Shown piece after piece: positions 26,362 to 35,684 of a stretch of DNA of 64,000 bases. Made by a program: the position numbers and the translations under genes. Each line of letters begins with the position of its first letter. Position 1 is the stretch's first letter. The notes under the pieces are model-generated. The model was not told where the DNA came from. It saw only the letters and a list, made by a program, of their open reading frames with translations, and made no database searches. Location: assembly GCF_024137865.1 (NCBI RefSeq), contig NZ_CP099960.1, forward strand, positions 806,001-870,000, read 5' to 3'. Origin of the DNA: Moraxella sp. FZFQ2102 (GTDB lineage Bacteria; Pseudomonadota; Gammaproteobacteria; Pseudomonadales; Moraxellaceae).

Positions 26362-26712
26362 ATGTTTTTTGTAACTTTTGACACCAAAGATTTTTCGGTA
26401 GCATACGCCAGACAAGTGGTCGAACGCATCATTCATTTTGATGACAAACATAACATCTTGACCGCTGAGCAACGCCAAGGATGCTTGCAAATCCTGCGTC
26501 CAACTTTATCAAACAATGAAACAGAAGTAAAAAAACTGTGCGATCATCTGGTTGATACACTTGTGGTGAAAGACGACAAAGGCGTGATGCGTCGTTTTTA
26601 TCGTGATAATGATGCAGGTCTGGTATATTTTGGCGATGAAGAAGGCTGGAAAACCGCCCAAAAACTGCACCGCCACCCTGATCTTGACCCGACACACCTA
26701 CATCAAGACTGA
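26362..26712 (+). CDS. Conserved hypothetical protein
   Basis: This 116-residue protein of unknown role starts [25 protein letters not shown]. It has no signal peptide, membrane helix or recognised motif. It starts 194 bp from the divergent uvrA start and ends 3 bp before nadD, so it is likely co-transcribed with nadD and rsfS. Codon use matches the chromosome, which supports it as real. Confidence 0.7.
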   Translation: MFFVTFDTKDFSVAYARQVVERIIHFDDKHNILTAEQRQGCLQILRPTLSNNETEVKKLCDHLVDTLVVKDDKGVMRRFYRDNDAGLVYFGDEEGWKTAQKLHRHPDLDPTHLHQD

Positions 26713-26715
26713 TCC

Positions 26716-27336
26716 GTGCAGTACCACATCATCTTAGGCGGCTCATTCGATCCTATTCATCATGCGCATCTGCAGATGGCGATGGCAGCGTATGAGCAAT
26801 TATCCGCGCGGCAGTTACCAGTTACGGTGACGCTCTTACCCACCGCAGGCAATCCTTTTAAGGGTGCGCCCACGCCTGCCATCCATCGCCTAACTATGAT
26901 GCGCCTTGCTGCTACAGGCTTGCCAGTTATCATCGATGAGCGAGAAATCCACGCACCACCGCCTGTGTTTACCATCGATACCGTGCAAGCGTTGCGCGAT
27001 GAATGCGCCGATGATGTGCTGATTTATCTGATCGGTCAAGACAGTCTCAATAGCCTGCCACGCTGGAAAGGTGGTGATGCGCTGCCTGATTTGGTGAAGT
27101 TTTGGGCATTTGATCGCGTGGGTGAAGTGCAGCAAGTTGATGATGATATTAAGGTGCGTCTGACCGATGATTTGGATCGGTTTTTATCTTGTGATGGCTT
27201 GATTTATCAAGATTCTACGCCAATTGCACAGATGTCATCAAGCCAAATTCGCACACTGATTCGTGATGGCGGTGATGTGACAGCGTATCTGCACCCTGCG
27301 GTGATTGAATATATTGGCACACATCAGCTGTACTAA
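26716..27336 (+). CDS. nadD: Nicotinate-nucleotide adenylyltransferase
   Basis: This 206-residue enzyme makes deamido-NAD from nicotinate mononucleotide and ATP. It has the nucleotidyltransferase motif GGSFDPIHHAHL at the N terminus and SSSQIR near the C terminus. The start codon is GTG. It is followed by rsfS, a common pairing. Confidence 0.95.
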   Translation: MQYHIILGGSFDPIHHAHLQMAMAAYEQLSARQLPVTVTLLPTAGNPFKGAPTPAIHRLTMMRLAATGLPVIIDEREIHAPPPVFTIDTVQALRDECADDVLIYLIGQDSLNSLPRWKGGDALPDLVKFWAFDRVGEVQQVDDDIKVRLTDDLDRFLSCDGLIYQDSTPIAQMSSSQIRTLIRDGGDVTAYLHPAVIEYIGTHQLY

Positions 27337-27390
27337 GCCTGCCAAAGTATGTTATACTTACAAGTTTACTGATTTTATATATTTAATTTT

Positions 27391-27759
27391 ATGACTACCC
27401 TAACTTTAGAGCAGACCCTAGACCTAGTCGTCGCAACGCTTGACGATCTAAAAGCCAAAAACATCACCACCCTTGAGATCGCGCACCTGACTGAAGTCGC
27501 TGAGCGCATCGTGATCTGTGAAGCCACTTCTAAGCGTCATGTTAAAGCCTTGGCAGATAAGCTGGGTGCAGCGACCAAAGAAGCAGGCTTGATGCCGCTT
27601 GGTCGCGAAGGTGATAAAGACAGCGACTGGACGCTGGTGGATCTAGGCGCGGTGGTCGTGCATGTGATGACGCCGCAAGCGCGCGAGTTTTATGATCTTG
27701 AAGGTCTGTGGTCGTCGCCAGACGCCCTAAAAGCTTTGGCAGTTGCTCCAAAAGACTGA
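27391..27759 (+). CDS. rsfS: Ribosomal silencing factor
   Basis: This 122-residue DUF143/Iojap protein binds ribosomal protein uL14 and blocks subunit joining when nutrients are low. Its family signature DWTLVDLGAVVVHVMTPQAREFYDLEGLW is present, with shorter-than-usual N-terminal lead. It follows nadD by 54 bp and is followed by a terminator. Confidence 0.95.
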   Translation: MTTLTLEQTLDLVVATLDDLKAKNITTLEIAHLTEVAERIVICEATSKRHVKALADKLGAATKEAGLMPLGREGDKDSDWTLVDLGAVVVHVMTPQAREFYDLEGLWSSPDALKALAVAPKD

Positions 27760-27773
27760 TTAAGATAAATGAT

Positions 27774-27804
27774 AAAAACGCTCAATGTGATATTGGGCGT
27801 TTTT
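27774..27804 (+). terminator. Terminator after rsfS
   Basis: aaaaacgctcaat pairs with attgggcgttttt, giving a compact stem and a T run. Confidence 0.85.
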
Positions 27805-27873
27805 GTTCATTAAACGATATGCTTGCACAACATACCAGTATTTTGGATTTTGTAATTCTAAATCATAAATAAA

Positions 27874-28029
27874 ATGAACTTCATTGAATCAGCACAATCT
27901 ACACAAGTAACCTTGTCACGCTTACAAGAATTTCGCTCAGGTCAAGCCAAAACAGTGCCAATAGCTACCGCAAAAGCTCGCGGCAAACAAAAGCTGCTTG
28001 CCAAAGCAAAATCTATGATTGTAGCTTAA
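27874..28029 (+). CDS. Small hypothetical protein
   Basis: This 51-residue ORF is rich in Lys and Ala at its C terminus (ATAKARGKQKLLAKAK). A ribosome site is poor. It lies between convergent features, with its stop 2 bp from the end of the opposite-strand NUDIX gene. It may be a remnant or a real small basic protein; I do not recognise it. Confidence 0.35.
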   Translation: MNFIESAQSTQVTLSRLQEFRSGQAKTVPIATAKARGKQKLLAKAKSMIVA

Positions 28030-28031
28030 AC

Positions 28032-28784
28032 CTACGCTAGCCGATAATACCACGGATAATGCCTCCCAAAGCCAATCTCAGCCAAATTTGCCAAGATCCG
28101 CGCCGTCAAGCCCCATACCACCTGCTCACCTACGCCATCACAGCCAAGCCATGCAGGGGTGCGCAAAATGTATCGCTGATCGCCCACTTGTCGCATCATC
28201 TGATGATCGATAGGTGGTGAGAGAATATCAGCAAACGGCAGCCAAAAAATCGCGCCAATCTCATCTTCATTGGCGACCAACTGCCCCATCGCCGCCGCAT
28301 CGATCGCCATCACCACAGGACGCACAAGTAAGCCTGCACGCGACATCTGCATGGGCAGATAGCCAATCAGCGTCGTATGCACTTCCATCAGTCCCACTTC
28401 TTCATGTGCTTCACGCAGTGCTGCAGCACGGCTTGACGCATCCGTCTCATCAACCTTACCACCGACGAACGACACTTCCCCTGCATGACTATTCAAGGTC
28501 GCAGCACGCTGCGTCAGCAAAATACGCGGCACAGCTTCATCGGTGATGGCGACCAGCACGCAGGCATCGGGCTTGGGCGTATTCAGACACGCTTGCTCGG
28601 ATTTGGTGGCGACACTGGCTGAGACCAGCTGATTATCGCCTCTGGATAAAGGCAGCACATCACTACCGCCATCTTGCCAGTATTGATGAATTTTCTTGGC
28701 AAGTGTGGCAAATTGCCCATCGATCGGCGGTGGTGTGTCACGATCGATGAATGACTGCGGTGGTGTGTGGATGGTCGTGTGCAT
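28032..28784 (-). CDS. NUDIX hydrolase, CoA pyrophosphatase type
   Basis: This 250-residue protein has the NUDIX box GGKVDETDASSRAAALREAHEEVGL preceded by the NSHAGEVSFVGG region typical of the CoA pyrophosphatase (NudL) branch, LLTQRAATLNSHAGEVSFPGG in relatives. The F-V-G-G variant is a small change. It would cleave CoA to 4'-phosphopantetheine and 3',5'-ADP. It reads away from the next NUDIX gene. Confidence 0.8.
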   Translation of the reverse strand: MHTTIHTPPQSFIDRDTPPPIDGQFATLAKKIHQYWQDGGSDVLPLSRGDNQLVSASVATKSEQACLNTPKPDACVLVAITDEAVPRILLTQRAATLNSHAGEVSFVGGKVDETDASSRAAALREAHEEVGLMEVHTTLIGYLPMQMSRAGLLVRPVVMAIDAAAMGQLVANEDEIGAIFWLPFADILSPPIDHQMMRQVGDQRYILRTPAWLGCDGVGEQVVWGLTARILANLAEIGFGRHYPWYYRLA

Positions 28785-28872
28785 GGTGTTTATCGGCGCA
28801 AATTTTGATTTGTAATTGTGGATTATTTGATTTAAACTAAATCATACCCCTGCAAAAGTCAAGAGCCAAACC

Positions 28873-29460
28873 ATGCCTTATTGCCTACAGTGCGGCACTC
28901 AAGCCCAAGAAACCATCCCTGCTGGTGACAGCAAAATCCGCATCGTCTGCCCTGCTTGCGGCTACATTCATTATGACAATCCCAAACTGATCTGCGGCTC
29001 ACTCGTGCGTCACAAGGACCAAATCCTAATCTGCCGCCGTGCCATTGAACCACAATACGGCAAATGGACGCTGCCCGCTGGCTTTATGGAAATCGGCGAA
29101 ACCATGCTTGAAGGCGCACTGCGCGAAACCATCGAAGAAGCCGCCGCCATCGCCACCGACGCGCGGCTGTATTGCTTATTTGACATTCCTTATCTGGGGC
29201 AAGTGCATGCGATGTATCTATCGACACTGTCCGCCGATGGTCGCTATGGCGTGGGCGTCGAAAGCCTTGAATGTACACTGGTCAATGAAAGGGACATTCC
29301 GTGGGATGAGCTTGCATTTCGTACCATTCGCTTGACGCTTGAGCATTTTTTGGCGGATAAGCAAGCCATTATGGATAAAGGGCTTGACCCTGATGATTAT
29401 GCCAATTATCCACTGCATCAAATCACACTGGATGAGATTGTGGTGGATGAATTGACTTAA
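28873..29460 (+). CDS. NUDIX hydrolase with N-terminal zinc ribbon
   Basis: This 195-residue protein has a zinc ribbon (YCLQCG and CPACG, residues 3-34) and a NUDIX box (GFMEIGETMLEGALRETIEEAA, about 77-98). This architecture is shared with NudC-like and related phosphohydrolases; substrate is not predictable here. It is divergent from the CoA-type NUDIX gene. Confidence 0.85.
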   Translation: MPYCLQCGTQAQETIPAGDSKIRIVCPACGYIHYDNPKLICGSLVRHKDQILICRRAIEPQYGKWTLPAGFMEIGETMLEGALRETIEEAAAIATDARLYCLFDIPYLGQVHAMYLSTLSADGRYGVGVESLECTLVNERDIPWDELAFRTIRLTLEHFLADKQAIMDKGLDPDDYANYPLHQITLDEIVVDELT

Positions 29461-29484
29461 TGGCATATTAATTTGAGTATTATT

Positions 29485-29904
29485 ATGAAAAATATTGTAT
29501 TAATCTCTTGTGTATCTAAAAAACTCAACACAAAAGCACAGGCAAAAGATTTATATCAAAGCGCTTTATTTATCAAAAGCTTACAATACGCTCAAGGCTT
29601 AAAACCCGATGCCATTTATATTCTATCCGCCAAATATCATTTGCTAAAACTCGATGCAGAGATTGGGCCTTATGATCAAACTCTAAACTCAATGAAAAAA
29701 ACCGATAGGCTAACATGGGGCGATGTTGTTGCCGATCAATTATCCAAGGTTGCCGACCTAAAGAATGACCAATTCATCATTCTGGCGGGCAATAAATACA
29801 TTGAGCCACTACAAAGTCATCTAGAAAACATCCAGCTCCCGTTGCAAGGGCTAAAGATTGGCGAAAGACTCAAATTTTTAACCGGCCATCAAAAACAAGG
29901 CTAA
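29485..29904 (+). CDS. DUF6884-like protein
   Basis: This 139-residue protein starts MKNIVLISCVSKKLNTKAQAKDLYQS. It has the pattern CVSKK...A.DLY.S..F near the N terminus, ILSAKYHLL in the middle and ILAGNKY near the end, which I associate with DUF6884. This fold is discussed as nucleotide-binding in relatives, but the function is unknown. It follows the NUDIX gene by 24 bp and precedes a GIY-YIG-like gene by 3 bp, so the two are likely one operon. It is more AT-rich than neighbours, suggesting transfer. An ATG four codons earlier is possible. Confidence 0.6.
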   Translation: MKNIVLISCVSKKLNTKAQAKDLYQSALFIKSLQYAQGLKPDAIYILSAKYHLLKLDAEIGPYDQTLNSMKKTDRLTWGDVVADQLSKVADLKNDQFIILAGNKYIEPLQSHLENIQLPLQGLKIGERLKFLTGHQKQG

Positions 29905-29907
29905 AAT

Positions 29908-30609
29908 ATGGACTTTGCATTAAAATTACACGAATTATTTAACAAGCAGGCTCGCTACTGCTTTTCCCCTAATGGTAAGCAAACCCATCCTTGCCTCCCC
30001 TTTGATGACAAACAAATTCCCAAAAATGGTATTTATATCATTTTTGAAAATGGCGAAACCGTTCAGGGCATGGCTAGAATTGTGCGTGTTGGCACTCATA
30101 CTGGCAACAACCAATTGCGCTCAAGGCTAAAACAACATTTTATCAATAAGAATAAAAATCGCAGCATCTTCAGAAAAAATATCGGTCGCTGTTTTTTAGC
30201 ACAAGAAAACCCAGAATATTTGCCTATTTGGGAACTTGACATCACACCAAGACTTGGTAGAGAAGAGAAGCTCAAAAAAATTGATAAAGATTACGAAAAT
30301 AATCTTGAAGAAAAAATCAGTGAATACATCCAAAACAATCTGTCATTTTGTGTATTTGAAGTGCCAACAAAGGATGATAGACTGTACTGGGAAAGCAAAA
30401 TCATTTCAACGCTTGCCAAATCAAGTGAAACCAAGCCATCTGACACTTGGCTAGGAAACCATTCCACCAAATTAAAAATCAGACAAAGCGGTCTGTGGCA
30501 GGTTAATTCATTGAATAATGAATGCCTGGATAAAGAAGATTTTGAACTACTATCACAATTGGTTCAACAAACCGCAAAACCAAACGAAATGGCGTCAGTG
30601 TTGATGTGA
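29908..30609 (+). CDS. GIY-YIG-like nuclease domain protein
   Basis: This 233-residue protein has a region resembling a GIY-YIG core: GIYIIFENGE (about residues 42-51), then IVRVGTHTGNNQLRSRLKQHF with the second strand and the Arg-containing helix, and a Glu in RLYWESKIIS as a possible metal ligand. The usual YIG is replaced by VGT, so activity is uncertain. It is directly behind the DUF6884-like gene, and both are AT-rich relative to the flanking housekeeping genes. Such small two-gene units often turn out to be defence or mobile accessory functions; that role here is inference. Confidence 0.55.
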   Translation: MDFALKLHELFNKQARYCFSPNGKQTHPCLPFDDKQIPKNGIYIIFENGETVQGMARIVRVGTHTGNNQLRSRLKQHFINKNKNRSIFRKNIGRCFLAQENPEYLPIWELDITPRLGREEKLKKIDKDYENNLEEKISEYIQNNLSFCVFEVPTKDDRLYWESKIISTLAKSSETKPSDTWLGNHSTKLKIRQSGLWQVNSLNNECLDKEDFELLSQLVQQTAKPNEMASVLM

Positions 30610-30643
30610 TATGAATGCTTTGATTTTATGGTGAATTGATAAA

Positions 30644-30683
30644 AATAACATATCACTCACCTTATGGCATGCGATATGTTATT
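30644..30683. terminator. Hairpin after the GIY-YIG-like gene
   Basis: ataacatatc (30645-30654) pairs with gatatgttat (30673-30682), loop 18 nt. It lies between convergent genes and has no strong T run. Confidence 0.4.
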
Positions 30684-30713
30684 GGTTGCGGTTTTGGATT
30701 TATTATCGCAAAA

Positions 30714-31166
30714 TCAAACTTCCAAAATAAAATTAATCGGTCCATCATTTTGGGCGATGACCTGCATATTTGCACCAAACTGCCCTGTAGCAACATTAGG
30801 ATGCTTACTTTTGGCGTATTCGACCAATTGCTCAAATAATGCACTTGCTAGCGCAGGCGGCATCGCTGGCGCAAAGTCAGGACGGCGACCTTTATCAGTC
30901 TTCGCCATCAAGGTAAACTGCGACACAAGCAGCAAGCCACCACCGACATCGGCGACACTTTTATCAAGTTTTCCTAATTTATCCACATCGGTGACATTCT
31001 CAAAAATCCGATAAGTCAAAATCTTATCAATCAATCGGCAAGCTGTGCCAAAATCATCATCATGTCCAATGCCGATATAAGCCAATACACCTGCATCAAT
31101 CGCGCCGATGGTCTGTCCATCGACATCGACCCTAGCAGTAGTGACACGCTGAATTAGGGCTTTCAT
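30714..31166 (-). CDS. dtd: D-aminoacyl-tRNA deacylase
   Basis: This 150-residue enzyme frees tRNA from D-amino acids. The family motifs LLVSQFTLMA and the C-terminal GANMQV..NDGPINFIL are present, and length is normal. It lies downstream of bioD on the same strand, separated by a terminator. Confidence 0.95.
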   Translation of the reverse strand: MKALIQRVTTARVDVDGQTIGAIDAGVLAYIGIGHDDDFGTACRLIDKILTYRIFENVTDVDKLGKLDKSVADVGGGLLLVSQFTLMAKTDKGRRPDFAPAMPPALASALFEQLVEYAKSKHPNVATGQFGANMQVIAQNDGPINFILEV

Positions 31167-31206
31167 AGATTTATCCTTTTTATTTTAATTTCAAAATCAA
31201 AAATAA

Positions 31207-31247
31207 AATCCGCTCATCCTGATTTTGTCAAAGGATGGCGGTTTTTT
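31207..31247 (-). terminator. Terminator after bioD
   Basis: ccgctcatcc (31210-31219) pairs with ggatggcgg (31233-31241), with A/T runs on both sides. Confidence 0.65.
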
Positions 31248-31252
31248 ATCAT

Positions 31253-31933
31253 TTATGCCACCACAGGGATTTCCCACCACTGAGTCTGTGGATGATACTT
31301 GTGCAGATAGTTTTGTAAATAACGCTTGCTGTCGGTCGCGATCACGGTATCTTGGCTATCATCAGCAAGATTATAAGCGATAGCATGAATAATGATACCT
31401 TTATTTTTTAAAATATCTAAAGTAAGTAGCGTGTGATTGATACTGCCAAGCCTGCCTGAAGTCACCACGATCACAGGATAATCGTGCGCTGCGATATGAT
31501 CAATGGTCAGCACATCGCCCTGTCCATTATTCTGCTCATTATCCAATAATGGCACCATCACACCGCCTGCGCCTTCGAGCAGCACCACCTGATAACGCTT
31601 AGCAAGTTCATCGGTGCAGGCGGCAATCTGATCAAGATCAACTGCCACACCATCAAGGCGACTTGCCAGATGTGGTGATGCAGGATAACTTAATAATAGC
31701 GGCATGGTCAGCCGTACGCCATCTTGATTGGGCAGATCATCGGGCATCAGCGCCACACTCATCAGCTCTCTGTGCTTGACGATGTCATCACTGATGGTAG
31801 CATTGCCTGTCTGCACAAGCTTCTGCGTGATCACCGAAACGCCATCATCCATCAGCCGACGCGCGATCACGCCTGTGGCGATGGTCTTGCCAATGTCAGT
31901 ATCAATACCCGTCACAAAATAAACGCCTTTCAT
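31253..31933 (-). CDS. bioD: Dethiobiotin synthetase
   Basis: This 226-residue enzyme carboxylates 7,8-diaminopelargonate to dethiobiotin. It has the P-loop-like N terminus VTGIDTDIGKT and VLLEGAGGVMVPL. It is the last gene of a bioA-bioF-bioC-bioD run on the minus strand. bioB and bioH are not in the window. Confidence 0.93.
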   Translation of the reverse strand: MKGVYFVTGIDTDIGKTIATGVIARRLMDDGVSVITQKLVQTGNATISDDIVKHRELMSVALMPDDLPNQDGVRLTMPLLLSYPASPHLASRLDGVAVDLDQIAACTDELAKRYQVVLLEGAGGVMVPLLDNEQNNGQGDVLTIDHIAAHDYPVIVVTSGRLGSINHTLLTLDILKNKGIIIHAIAYNLADDSQDTVIATDSKRYLQNYLHKYHPQTQWWEIPVVA

Positions 31934-32002
31934 GGCTTATACCTATAAGTTTTATTAAACAATTAATCTTAAATTTATGATACGATAAATCACGCACGCA
32001 GC

Positions 32003-32761
32003 TTACTTACGCGCGATCACCATCATCGGATGATAAGTCAGCGGCACGCCTTGCTCAGTACTAAGTGACTGATATGCTTGATAAAATTCTTCCAAAGCAG
32101 CGCGCGTCCAGTGAAACCCATCACCCGTCGCCGTCACGCCCGTCGCCTTAAGATGTCTTAGCACCGCCATCGGATGCTCAAAATACAGCACCTGCTGCCA
32201 CTCATCCACCAGTTCGATCTGCCAGCCTTGCGCCGCGACGCATTCTGTCAGCGTATCTTTGGTATAATAGCTCAGCCCCTGCCCTGTCAGCTGCCTGATT
32301 TCACTTAGGTTATTCACGCCAAAGGTGCTAAAGGCAAGTATCGCCCCTTGTCGGCTGCTGTGATACAGTTTATTAATTAGATTATCTAATGGATAAATCC
32401 ACTGTAAACTTGCCCCAGACAGCACCAAATCCACAGTATCAAGCAGCGGCTGCGTGCTGATATCACCGATCAGATAGTGATAATCTGCCTGCGCCATATA
32501 TCGCGGATTGTCCGTGATGTGCTCGTACAAATCATTCAAAATCAGCGTATTTGCCGTGCAATGGTGAGCAAATTTCTCACTCAACAGACCACTACCACAG
32601 CCAATCTCTAGCACCGTATCGTAATGCGTACCACCATACCCCACAAGCTGCGCCACAAGCTTATCCGCCATCTGCGCCTGCACCAGTGCCGCGCCTCGAT
32701 AGCTGTCATAAGCTTTGGCGAAACGCTGGGCGATGTGTTGGGCAGAGACATTCTTTGGCAT
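32003..32761 (-). CDS. bioC: Malonyl-ACP O-methyltransferase
   Basis: This ~252-residue SAM-dependent methyltransferase (VLEIGCGSGLLSEKF motif) methylates malonyl-ACP to start pimelate synthesis. The region DLVLSGASLQWIYPLDN is characteristic of BioC. I prefer the ATG at 32761; a GTG three codons upstream is also possible. It sits between bioF and bioD. Confidence 0.88.
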   Translation of the reverse strand: MPKNVSAQHIAQRFAKAYDSYRGAALVQAQMADKLVAQLVGYGGTHYDTVLEIGCGSGLLSEKFAHHCTANTLILNDLYEHITDNPRYMAQADYHYLIGDISTQPLLDTVDLVLSGASLQWIYPLDNLINKLYHSSRQGAILAFSTFGVNNLSEIRQLTGQGLSYYTKDTLTECVAAQGWQIELVDEWQQVLYFEHPMAVLRHLKATGVTATGDGFHWTRAALEEFYQAYQSLSTEQGVPLTYHPMMVIARK

Positions 32762-32787
32762 ATCAATCACTTAGATAAACTTAAAAT

Positions 32788-33987
32788 TCAAGCAATGGTC
32801 TTTAGCACTTGGCAAAACTGGGTAAATTCATCATCACTAATGGCAGTATTTAGACAAATACGCAGTCTAGCCTGCCCCACTGGCACGGTCGGTGGTCGCA
32901 CGCCCAGCACCAAAAATCCCGCCGCCTGCATCTGATCGGCAAGCGCAAGCACGCGATCATTATCATGGACAATCATCGGTACGATCTGACTTGCCGATGG
33001 GCAGGCATAGCCCATTGCAGTGATTTGTTCTCTGAGCATCTGACTGCGCTGCTGCAGCTGCGCACGCTCATCACTCATGCCAATGATACGCTCAAGCACA
33101 AACTGCGTCCACGCGATATTCAATGGTGGCAGCGCGGTGCTAAAAATCAGCGGACGCATAGTATTGATTAGATAATCTTTAATAATATCATGACAAATCA
33201 CATAGCCACCGACCGATGCCATTGCCTTGCCAGATGCTCCGACAATCAGCTCAACATCATCAATACAGCCAAACTGCTCAGCACAGCCCAAGCCCATCTC
33301 GCCACATACCCCAATCGCGTGCGCTTCGTCGATGTACAGCATGGCTTTGTCATAGCGATTTTTCATCTGCACCAATGCTGGCAAATCAGTGACATCACCA
33401 TCCATACTGAAGATACTCTCGGTTAAGATGACAATGCGATGAATGCTATCATCGTCTTGGTATTTGGCAAGTAGTTTGTCAAGCTGTGCTAAATTTTGAT
33501 GTTGATAGCGCACACACTTCGCCCCTGCTGCGGTAGCAAGGCGAATGCCATCGATCATACTGGCATGCACCAATTTATCCGCCAAAATCATCGTGCCGCT
33601 ATCACAAATCGCAGGAATGATACCGACATTGGCATGATAGCCGCTGTTAAACAGCAAGCAAGCTCGTCCAAACAGCGTGCTCATGCGCTCTTCTAGTGCG
33701 GTATAGCTTGTAAAATTGCCTGTCAGAAGCCGTGATGATGACGAAGTCAGCAGTAAGTTTTCGCCATAATTTTTGCTGATTTTATCAATATTATCTAAAA
33801 ATTCTTCTTGTAATTGACCCTTTTGAGCGATGCCCAGATAATCATTACTGGCAAGATTAACCAGCCGCGTATCTGCCATTTGCACTTGAGATTGATCATG
33901 AATCAAAGCGCGAAAAGCACGATGATTGTGCTTGGCTTTGAGCATATCCAGATGATCGCTAAAATGGGCTAAGAGCTTATCATTCAT
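32788..33987 (-). CDS. bioF: 8-amino-7-oxononanoate synthase
   Basis: This 399-residue PLP enzyme condenses pimeloyl-ACP/CoA with alanine. It has LASNDYLG, FNSGYHANVG, YIDEAHAIGV and the PLP-lysine region GASGKAMASVGGY. It follows bioA by 28 bp and precedes bioC. Confidence 0.95.
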   Translation of the reverse strand: MNDKLLAHFSDHLDMLKAKHNHRAFRALIHDQSQVQMADTRLVNLASNDYLGIAQKGQLQEEFLDNIDKISKNYGENLLLTSSSSRLLTGNFTSYTALEERMSTLFGRACLLFNSGYHANVGIIPAICDSGTMILADKLVHASMIDGIRLATAAGAKCVRYQHQNLAQLDKLLAKYQDDDSIHRIVILTESIFSMDGDVTDLPALVQMKNRYDKAMLYIDEAHAIGVCGEMGLGCAEQFGCIDDVELIVGASGKAMASVGGYVICHDIIKDYLINTMRPLIFSTALPPLNIAWTQFVLERIIGMSDERAQLQQRSQMLREQITAMGYACPSASQIVPMIVHDNDRVLALADQMQAAGFLVLGVRPPTVPVGQARLRICLNTAISDDEFTQFCQVLKTIA

Positions 33988-34015
33988 TGAATTTGTATTT
34001 TCCTTAATAAATTCA

Positions 34016-35314
34016 TCAGTCCAATTTTAAACCGTTATTTGGTAAATCTTTAATCAATTCAACCAGTTGGCTAAGCAATAATATCAATTCATCATCACTG
34101 ATGACAAAAGGCGGCATCACATAGACCAGCTTACCAAATGGACGAATCCAAATACCACGAGCAACGCACTGCGTCTGAATCCATGCCATATTCACAGGAT
34201 GGATCAGCTCCACCACACCAATCGCCCCAAGAACGCGCACATCAGTGACATGGTCAAGATTGATAAGATTGGCTAATTGATCATGGCACATCTTCTCAAT
34301 GCGACGAACAGCAGCTTGCCAATCGCTATCGAGTAGCAGCTGCGTGCTTGCCAGAGCGGTGCGGCACGCCAAAGGATTGCCCATAAAAGTCGGACCATGC
34401 ATGAACACGCCCGCATCGCCGCGACTGATGGTATGAGCGACTTGGCTTGTGGTCAGCACCGCCGACAGCGTCAGATAGCCGCCTGTCAATGCCTTGCCAA
34501 GACACAAAATATCAGGCGTGATGTCCGCGTGCTCATAAGCAAATAGCTTGCCTGTACGCCCAAAACCTGTGGCGATCTCATCCAAAATCAAAAGCACGCC
34601 ATACTCATCGCACAGCTTGCGGATTTCACGCAGATAATTGGGATGATAAAAGCGCATACCGCCTGCACCTTGTACCACAGGCTCGATGATGAACGCGCCG
34701 ATTTGTTCATGATGCTCCGCAAACGCTGTGCGCACCGCCATCATCTCATCATCGCGCCACGGCTCACCGGGGCGAATCGATGGCGCAGGCACAAAAATCC
34801 GCTTAGGTAATGCCGTGCCAAACAGCCCATGCATCCCCGTGACAGGATCGCAGACACTCATGGCATTCCAAGTGTCGCCATGATAGCCTGAGCGCGTGGT
34901 GATGATATTGGTTTTGTTAGGTTTGCCAAGCGCGTGCTGATATTGCACCGCCATCTTTAGCGCGACTTCCACCGCTACCGAACCTGTATCAGCGTAGAAA
35001 ATATGCTGCAAAGGCTTGGCTGTCATCTCAAGCAAGAGCTTACCCAATGCGATCGCAGGCTCATGCGTCAGCCCACCAAACATAATGTGTGACAGCTGCC
35101 CGACTTGCTCGGTGATCGCCGCATTGATCACGGGGTGATTGTAGCCATGCAGCGCGCACCACCAAGACGACATCCCATCAATCATCACTGTGCCATCAGA
35201 CAAAGTGATGCGACAGCCGTCCGCGCGAGCCACTTTCAGCGCAGGCAAAGGGTTGATCATCGAAGTATAAGGATGCCACAAATGGGCGGTGTCAAAATCA
35301 TCCGTGGGTAGCAT
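34016..35314 (-). CDS. bioA: Adenosylmethionine-8-amino-7-oxononanoate aminotransferase
   Basis: This ~432-residue class III aminotransferase transfers an amino group from SAM to KAPA. It has HLWHPYTSM at the N terminus, [16 protein letters not shown] and the PLP lysine in [11 protein letters not shown]. The start at [15 protein letters not shown] (35314) fits family length; a GTG nine codons upstream (35341) is an alternative. It is the first gene of the bio cluster. Confidence 0.93.
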   Translation of the reverse strand: MLPTDDFDTAHLWHPYTSMINPLPALKVARADGCRITLSDGTVMIDGMSSWWCALHGYNHPVINAAITEQVGQLSHIMFGGLTHEPAIALGKLLLEMTAKPLQHIFYADTGSVAVEVALKMAVQYQHALGKPNKTNIITTRSGYHGDTWNAMSVCDPVTGMHGLFGTALPKRIFVPAPSIRPGEPWRDDEMMAVRTAFAEHHEQIGAFIIEPVVQGAGGMRFYHPNYLREIRKLCDEYGVLLILDEIATGFGRTGKLFAYEHADITPDILCLGKALTGGYLTLSAVLTTSQVAHTISRGDAGVFMHGPTFMGNPLACRTALASTQLLLDSDWQAAVRRIEKMCHDQLANLINLDHVTDVRVLGAIGVVELIHPVNMAWIQTQCVARGIWIRPFGKLVYVMPPFVISDDELILLLSQLVELIKDLPNNGLKLD

Positions 35315-35460
35315 GGTGGTATCTGTTCGGCAAATAAACACAGATTATAGCATAAGTTCGGCGGTGAGATGGGCGGGAATTGGGGTGGTTTTCAAAGAAA
35401 GTCTTGGGGTGGGTTTTGGGCGGATTTGATGAAGGTTTTTTGGAAAAAAAGGCAACAAAA

Positions 35461-35493
35461 AACCCCTTGAAAGCTAATATTTTCAAGGGGTTT
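35461..35493 (-). terminator. Terminator downstream of tRNA-Ser
   Basis: aaccccttgaaa (35461-35472) pairs with tttcaaggggttt (35481-35493); A-rich DNA precedes it on the plus strand, giving a T run on the minus strand. Confidence 0.8.
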
Positions 35494-35547
35494 ATGGGTT
35501 TTTGTACCAGTTTGTCGTTCTTTGCAAATCCTTGCAAAAATCATGTA

Positions 35548-35638
35548 TGGCGGAGACGAAGGGATTTGAACCCTTGATGCGCTATTAACGCATACACACT
35601 TTCCAGGCGTGCGCTTTCGACCACTCAGCCACGTCTCC
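35548..35638 (-). tRNA. tRNA-Ser (anticodon GGA)
   Basis: The 91-nt minus-strand sequence begins GGAGACGTGGCTGAG and ends in CTCCGCCA, so CCA is encoded. The anticodon loop CTGGAAA gives GGA. A long variable arm (about 17 nt with its own stem) and the T arm GGGTTCAAATCCC mark a class II serine tRNA. The acceptor stem GGAGACG/CGTCTCC pairs fully. Confidence 0.95.
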
Positions 35639-35684
35639 AAAGAACCGCTATTATACGGATTTTACGCCCAAATTGCAATCACTC

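Noticed and set aside
26169..26432. 88-codon N-terminal extension of UvrA
   Set aside because: The family begins at [10 protein letters not shown]; the extension has no similarity and overlaps the divergent gene's start region.
35380..35577. Small frame overlapping the terminator and tRNA-Ser
   Set aside because: It runs through the tRNA gene and a terminator hairpin, so it is not a protein gene.
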